Source of the DNA: Diplosphaera chodatii
Lineage: Eukaryota; Chlorophyta; Trebouxiophyceae; Prasiolales; Stichococcaceae
Reading direction: 5' to 3'
Assembly (NCBI GenBank): GCA_032358165.1
Contig: JAALGY010000035.1
Span: 620,001-684,000, forward strand
DNA length: 64,000 nucleotides
Shown here: positions 58,368-64,000 of the stretch, one piece after another
How the letters are laid out: each line of letters starts with the position of its first letter
Position numbering within the stretch: the first letter of the stretch is position 1
The notes under the pieces: model-generated
Told to the model about the DNA's origin: nothing
What the model saw: only the letters and a program-made list of their open reading frames with translations
Databases searched by the model: none
Position numbers and translations under genes: made by a program

Positions 58368-61300
58368 ATGGCCACATTGATCGCCGGCACAGCGGGCCTG
58401 CTCGGCATCTTCAGCTGCGGGGCGCAGCTATCACGACACAGGCAGGAGGCGCAGTCTGACTTGTCGGAGCAGCAGCCTGCGAAGCATCTTCCAGACTGGG
58501 CTCCGGAGCCGGCCGCTGCGCCCGCGCTGCCCATCGATGCGCAGCTGCAGCGAGCGCCGTCCGTGCTTGATGTCCTCGAGACCAAGTGGTGAGCGCTACT
58601 GGCACATGTCTCCTCCGCAACGGTCCGAATGCACCCCGCAGCAGCGCAGCAGCACAGTATCTCAAATGTAGCACCCTTGAGGTCACACGAGGTCAGTATC
58701 GCCAGGTGTAAGACGCGCTTGCCACGGAGCCGCCGCAGGTCTCGAGCACCATGCATCACATCACGCGTTACACTAGAGTGCCAATAGTGGCTTCAGATGC
58801 TCTCCTCACTGCAGATCTGATGCTGGTTTGCTGCTGTCTTGCTGCCTTGTTCGGCGCTGACCGCGCCCCCACGTCACATCAACCAGCAACCACTGCATGA
58901 CTCACTTTCTGGTGCGGCCTTGTTACCTGCCCACACTCACACATGTGATCTCCCCAATGCACCCAGGTTTGGATCCGTGGAGTCCAGCAACCCCAGCAGC
59001 CACTTCCATGACAGCGCGGCCAGCATGTCGCCGCCCGAGCGGCGTCAGCGGCAGACTGCGGCCGAGGCACGCGCCGCGCTCGTCGGGCAGGCACCCACGG
59101 CTCCAGCCACCGCCCGGCCCAACAGCCAGCACGGCAGCAGCAGCGGCGGCAGCCACTTCAGCAGCGCCTCGCGCCGCATAGACGTGTCGGCCAACGGCAG
59201 CAGCGCGCACTGGAATGGCACCGCCCCGGTCAAGCCGCCGCCACCTGCGAGCGGATCCGCGCCAGACACACCCGAATGGATGGATCGCTCCAGCCTGGCG
59301 GGCGACTTGTCGGTGATCGACAGCAGCTGCGCGCCCACGCCGCTCGCCCAGACTGCTTCGTCAGGAGAGCCCGCGCTCGAGGAGGAGGTGACGCAGCGAG
59401 GCGGCGACGCAGCTGCTGCGGTGCTGCGCTCCCAGCAGCACACACAGCGCAGCAGCGACCGTGAGGCGCAACCGCCAGTCACGGAGCTGTTTGGCACCTG
59501 GGCTCGCCGCCAGAAGCACTTTCCCCGGAAGTCAGAGGTCAGTTGCTGTTGTGTCCAAACAGATGTTTGAGCCACCCCAGCGGTGCAGCGGTGTGGTGAG
59601 GCACCCTTTGACCGCCCTGACAGCTTGCATCCGCTGTTTACAAACAGGCACACAGCATGCGCCCCAGTACCGACACTGCTGGCGGCGACAATGGGGTCGG
59701 CAGTATCGATTCAGCCGCCGCACATCAGCATGCAGCAGAGCAAGCCCGCAGGCCCTGGCAGCCTCCTGTGCTGGCACCCCACCAGCGCGTCCGTGACGCA
59801 ATGGCAGCCCGCCACACTCGAGGCACATCATCTGGCGACGACGATGACAAAGCCAAGGTGCTGTCACTTGAGCTGCTGACCATGCTCCTCCCAGCCAGCT
59901 GCGCCCCTGTAGTGTGCCCACCTGATCTTGCATTGCCCAGTGGCAGGTCAGCATGTGTCCAGGACATGCGCAGTGTTGACATCCTTGGCAACCCGGGTTC
60001 ACAGGAGCATGCGTGGCGTTGGCGCTTTGGGCGGCGCTGGGCAGCTGAGCAGGCGAAGCAGTGGGATCCAGACTACGGCAAGCACGCTGGCGATGAGGAC
60101 GGCTGGGACGAGGCGCTTGGTGAGCTCCGCGCTTTTCTGCAGAACCTTGTACGGGCACATGCAGCAAGGCACAGAGACAGCGTCATTTGCCTCTGCATCT
60201 CCACAACGGCGCTCAGCAGTGTTCTGTTGGGCACCTAAATCCGGCGCAGGCATTCTTAGACCTTTGTGACGAGGCTGCTAGGGCCATGCAACCTGAATGC
60301 TGTCTTTTCCCGTCGCAGGGTACCTGGATGCGTGCGGCGGCGGGCTGCACCTGCAGATCGGGCGCACCGTCAGCGTGGACAAGACGCTGGGCAAGGCGTC
60401 GCTGAACCGCGATGGTTCCGCCTCCTTCATGCTGGATCCCGAGAGCCTGCAGGAAGAGGTGCTTGGCTGCTCTGTGATGCCGTCGGGCGCCCCTGGCATG
60501 TGTCCGATTCGGCTCCGCCTGCTGACATTTGCAGGTGTTGGCATACACTGGTCGCGATGTAATGGACTCTTTGAGTCTGTTGTAGCTGCTTTGCAAGCGC
60601 TGATTGGCTGCACATGCTGCAGGGCTCGCTGTCACGGGGCTCGTCAGACTACAACGCCACCCGCAGCCTGGGCGCTGTCGCGCGCAAGGCGCAGGAGCTG
60701 CTGAAGCGCCAGCAGCAGATCGATCAGGACGTGTCCCGGCAGTGGGGCGACACCCGTGCGGCGGGCGCCTCCTGGGCTGGCCAGGTGCGCACTCTGCGAA
60801 TGCATGGCCTTGCCAGCTGTGCTAGCTGCAAGGGGTGCCTGCCTCAACTTGCTCCCGGCCGTGCGAGATGTGGCAGCAGGCTTGACGTGAATATGTTGCT
60901 GAACTTTGAGCAAATTGTACGGGTGCCACCGCAGTTCATGCCGGCGGTCACGATCGACATGCACGGCCGCTTCCCCTTTGTGCTGCTGCGTGCGGCAGAC
61001 CGCTCTGGCGTGCACAAGCTGCTGGTCCGTGGCAAGGCCGGCAGCACCCATGCCCAGCTGCTGCAGGTGGGTACTGACCTCCTCAACCCAAGCCTTTTCA
61101 TGCAAAATCAGAAGGTGGATACTTCTTCACAAATGGAGGAAGCAAGCGTGAGGCAATGAGCCTTGACATGCCCAAGCATCCCTCCAACAGACATCATGCA
61201 TCAGTGCGCGTCGATTTTCAGTCCTTACCACAAACTTGTGGCAGGTGTCAGCATGTGCTCATCTGACTATGTGGGCCTGCAGGCTGCCAGGCACGAGGCT

Positions 61301-61734
61301 GCGCAGCAAGCACATCAGCGCCGGCTCCCAGCTGCCACGGTCGATATCATCGGCAGCGGCACCATGACCTGGAGCCGCGAGCGCGACCGCTGCATCGATG
61401 TCTCTGACGGTGAGCAGCTCCCCTGCTGACCACACCCAACCCATTATAAAGCCAAGTTGAGAACCAAGGCGGTCCCTGCAACCAAGCGCCATTCGAAGGT
61501 CCAGGACGCAGAGTCTATCAGCCTTTGCTGCGCCCTTCCTGACAATGTGCAAATCACTTGCCTTGACGGCAGTGTGCCTTGAAAGCATTGTGAACTGCTA
61601 CAGGGCGGGTGGTGAAGGGGTCGGACACGGTGGTGCGCACGCACGCGGATGCGGGCCGCCTGGCGGGGGCGCTCACCTCCTGCTCCCTGCCCATGAGCTA
61701 CCGGGTGACCGTGGACGGCGCGCGCATGATGTGA
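58368..61734 (+). CDS. Large protein with C-terminal Janus/PHPT1 phosphohistidine phosphatase domain
   Basis: Eight exons (58368-58588, 58967-59537, 59648-60119, 60319-60458, 60623-60784, 60935-61066, 61283-61409, 61604-61734) join to 651 codons, every phase matching. The last three exons match the 14-kDa phosphohistidine phosphatase / Janus family: MPAVTIDMHGRFPFVLLRA, VHKLLVRGKAGSTHAQLLQA with the His equivalent to catalytic His53 of human PHPT1, GSGTMTWSRERDRCIDV and LTSCSLPMSYRVTV. The N-terminal 500 or so residues are unlike PHPT1: a hydrophobic start (MATLIAGTAGLLGIFSCGAQ), a long Ser/Ala/Pro-rich part, then a conserved-looking block (WRWRFGRRWAAEQAKQWDPD, YLDACGGGLHLQIGRTVSVD, KAQELLKRQQQIDQDVSRQW) that I do not recognise. 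PHPT1 is normally about 125 residues, so this is a much enlarged form. Confidence 0.8.
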
Positions 61735-62769
61735 GGCGGCGCACAGTGGCGCAGCCGCCGCGGCGGAGCCTCGGACGGCGGGCGCAGCCCCAGGCAGCCG
61801 GGCTCGCGGCCCTGAGCAGCCAGACAGCTGCTGGTCGTCCGGAGCCAACAGCAACTTTTGCCCCAGACTTTCCAGTATTCGGGCTTTTGCACACAGCGAG
61901 CGCGAGCCAGGAGCACTGCTGCGCGACGGCAGCTGGCACTTCCTTGGCAGCGCACAGCGCAGGTCGGCTGACAGGCTATCTGCGGACAGCTAGCAGAGTA
62001 GACACTTCGCACTTGATGGCCCCACAGTCGCAAGGTCAGAAGCAACTGCAGCGCAGCTCAGCATGATGGTAGCACACACTAGAGGTATGCACAGCGCAAT
62101 CAGCCCCCTTCTGGGTGAACTATGGCAGGAACTGGCAGATGAACGCCGATGTGGGAAAGGAGATGAGAACTCGCAGGTGGGCAGGGGTCATGGTTTGGTC
62201 GCGTGAGGAGCTGCTTCTTATTGCCAGTCAGACAGCCAGAGACGCTTGGATTTGCTGACAAGGCAGCATGGCACCCGTGCTGTGCAGGCCCGGCGAAGGG
62301 CTCAATGTGGTGCATTTTTGAACCCGTGGCCGAGCTGTGGCTCGCCGCACCTGCATTCCAGCTTTGTGCTGCTGAACTTTGCATGGGAATTCTGACGGCA
62401 GTTTCTGTCTCTTTACCACGACTTGCTTTCGTTATGTTGAGCTATTGTGCATGTTCAATCGGGAACCATGGGGGCTTGGTGCTATCACTCAACATCCCTG
62501 CCAACATATACAGCTTGCACTTGTACGGTTGTACCGCCCTGCAACCCTCCTGTCTCCATTGTAGCTCTGCATGCAGTTGCATGATGCCATCCGTGGTACC
62601 AGCTGGATGATCCTTCTGAGATTGCGTGTCTGACGCACACTAACTGAGCCCAGTTGTTAGGCTCTACGCTCGACTGTCAGTTACTTGCTGGATGACAGGA
62701 AGCGCGCCGGTGTAGTAACAATTGCAAGACGCCTGCAGCGCTGTAGCCAACAAACCGTGCAGAACTCGG
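61735..62769. other. Long intergenic stretch
   Basis: About 1.03 kb between two plus-strand genes: 3' UTR of the PHPT-domain gene and promoter of PIG-B. No ORF with family features, no repeat and no RNA gene seen. Confidence 0.4.
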
Positions 62770-64000
62770 ATGATCCTGTCTAATATCCAAGCCAGACCTC
62801 TGCGCAGCATTGCTGGCGTCTGTCTGGCAATCAGGGCTGCCAATGCGCTGCTGATCCGCACCGCTTTCAGCCCGGATGAGTACTGGCAGAGCCTCGAAGT
62901 GGCTCACCGCATCGTGTTCGGGTAAACTTGAACGCTTTCAATGCGCCCGTACTTCTTGTGTGTTGATCGAACACCACGGTCCAGTCGTCGTTTGTCGATG
63001 GCGTACCGCGCAGGTATGGACACCTGACTTGGGAGTGGGCGGCGGGGATACGCAGCTACCTGCACCCACTGATCTTCGCAGTGCCGCTGCAGGTGCTCAT
63101 CTCGTCATCTACTTGGTCACCCAAAACCTGCTGGCTTGCTCACCGGCTGCAGTCTATGCATCGATATTGCGGTTGACGCCATCTGCAGGTGGCCAAATGG
63201 CTGGAAGCCGACTCACAGACGGTCGTGCTGCGCGCGCCGCAGCTGCTGCAGGCCGCATGCGCGGCCGTGACAGATGTGTACGTGTACCTCCTGGCGATGC
63301 AGCGCTTTGGCCCGGCAGTTGCAGGGTATGCATGTCGTGCAGTCGCCAGCAACAGCAACGCGGGTCCCATGTGCGGCAATGACATGGCTGCATCCTGATG
63401 TACATTGTTGCCATGCACATGTGCACAAACGACGAATGTCAAACAGGCAGTTTGAGCTCGAGAACGCTGCTTGTGCAGGTGGACCCTGGTTGCACAGCTG
63501 GCGTCCTGGTTCAACGCCTACTGCCTGGTGCGCACGGTGTCCAGCTCGCTGGAGGCACTTGCCGCAGTGGCGGCCCTGTACCACCTGCAGCTCTACCGGG
63601 AAGCCCCTGATGCTACAGCAGCACGGCAGCATGTAGCTATTGCAGCGTTGGCAGCGGCGCTTGGCGTGATCCGTCCACCAAGCCTGCTCTTTTGGCTGCT
63701 GCCAGGTGTGTCAAGCTGTAGTGTTCGTCACACAGTGTCTGCGCAGCCCCAGATGCTCACTGCATGCAGTCATGTAGTAGGCCATATACACCTTGCAATG
63801 CTGGCTGTGCAGGCGTGGTGGAAGTGTACCGCGCGAAGCATCGGCGTGCACCCCTACTGCTGCACAGCATCACTGTTGGCAGCACAGTGTTGGCAATGTC
63901 TTGCATTGTGGACAGGGTGTTCTACGGCAGGTGCGAATATGATGTGCTGCTGGTTGTGACGTTTGGCTGCAAAGCTGCATCACAGCTGCCTGCTGTGCTA
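62770..64000 (+). CDS. PIGB: GPI mannosyltransferase 3 (PIG-B, GT22 family), C-terminus beyond window
   Basis: Adds the third mannose to the GPI anchor precursor in the ER lumen, using dolichol-phosphate mannose. The ATG at 62770 starts a short cytosolic segment, then NALLIRTAFSPDEYWQSLEV, which contains the loop-1 PDEYWQ motif with the catalytic Asp of this family. Next come YGHLTWEWAAGIRSYLHPLI, QLLQAACAAVTDVYVYLLAM, WFNAYCLVRTVSSSLEA and IRPPSLLFWLLP, all multi-pass membrane pieces in PIG-B order. Intron phases agree over the first exons. The last visible exon contains LAMSCIVDRVFYGR; the rest lies beyond position 64000. Confidence 0.93.

Noticed and set aside
1..64000. tRNA, rRNA, CRISPR, transposon or viral genes
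   Set aside because: I looked for T-loop GGTTCGA-type strings, regularly spaced repeats, and transposase, integrase or reverse transcriptase motifs and found none that hold up.

Overview
The window reads as nuclear DNA of a green alga (Chlorophyta; a trebouxiophyte-like genome is my best guess, but I cannot resolve class or species). The reasons are a fairly GC-rich composition, very intron-dense genes (24 exons in the isoamylase and 23 in the prolyl oligopeptidase, mostly 60-200 bp), splice acceptors that are nearly always TGCAG, and a starch-type isoamylase beside a peroxisomal acyl-CoA oxidase and organelle-type presequences. I rebuilt gene models by hand, joining exons by homology and intron phase. 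For ten genes the joined exons keep one open frame throughout. I see no tRNA, rRNA, CRISPR array, transposon or viral gene.

Layout. 1-4328 (-): M3 oligopeptidase, 3' end cut by the window edge. 4635-10663 (-): isoamylase. 10805-16783 (+): prolyl oligopeptidase, divergent from the isoamylase across about 140 bp. 17321-18804 (-): unrecognised 257-aa protein. 20270-27477 (-): fibronectin-III repeat protein with a C-terminal membrane anchor. 28017-30419 (+): RING-H2 ubiquitin ligase. 31091-34729 (+): Tudor/pre-SET/SET protein whose SET core looks degenerate. 35300-39924 (+): acyl-CoA oxidase ending in a peroxisomal signal. 40307-42469 (+): fructosamine-3-kinase. 42992-44256 (+): F-box-like coiled-coil protein. 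44703-47707 (-): BAR-like coiled-coil protein. 47837-50034 (-): family-8 glycosyltransferase. 50572-52753 (-): CstF-64. 53222-55805 (+): BSD-domain protein. 56232-57790 (-): mitochondrial carrier. 58368-61734 (+): large protein ending in a Janus/PHPT1 phosphohistidine phosphatase domain. 62770-64000 (+): PIG-B GPI mannosyltransferase, 5' part only.

The genes do not form one pathway; this is an ordinary mix of housekeeping genes. Links that make sense are organellar proteolysis (M3 peptidase, possibly the POP), carbohydrate and glycation metabolism (isoamylase, GT8, fructosamine kinase), mRNA 3'-end formation (CstF-64) and protein turnover (RING, F-box). Four gene pairs are divergent and could share promoters.

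The points most worth checking are a recurrent use of GC-AG introns, the degenerate SETDB-like protein, the phosphohistidine-phosphatase fusion, a 66-bp tandem duplication lying across a splice donor, and a 22-bp perfect palindrome. No clearly new multi-gene system is visible.
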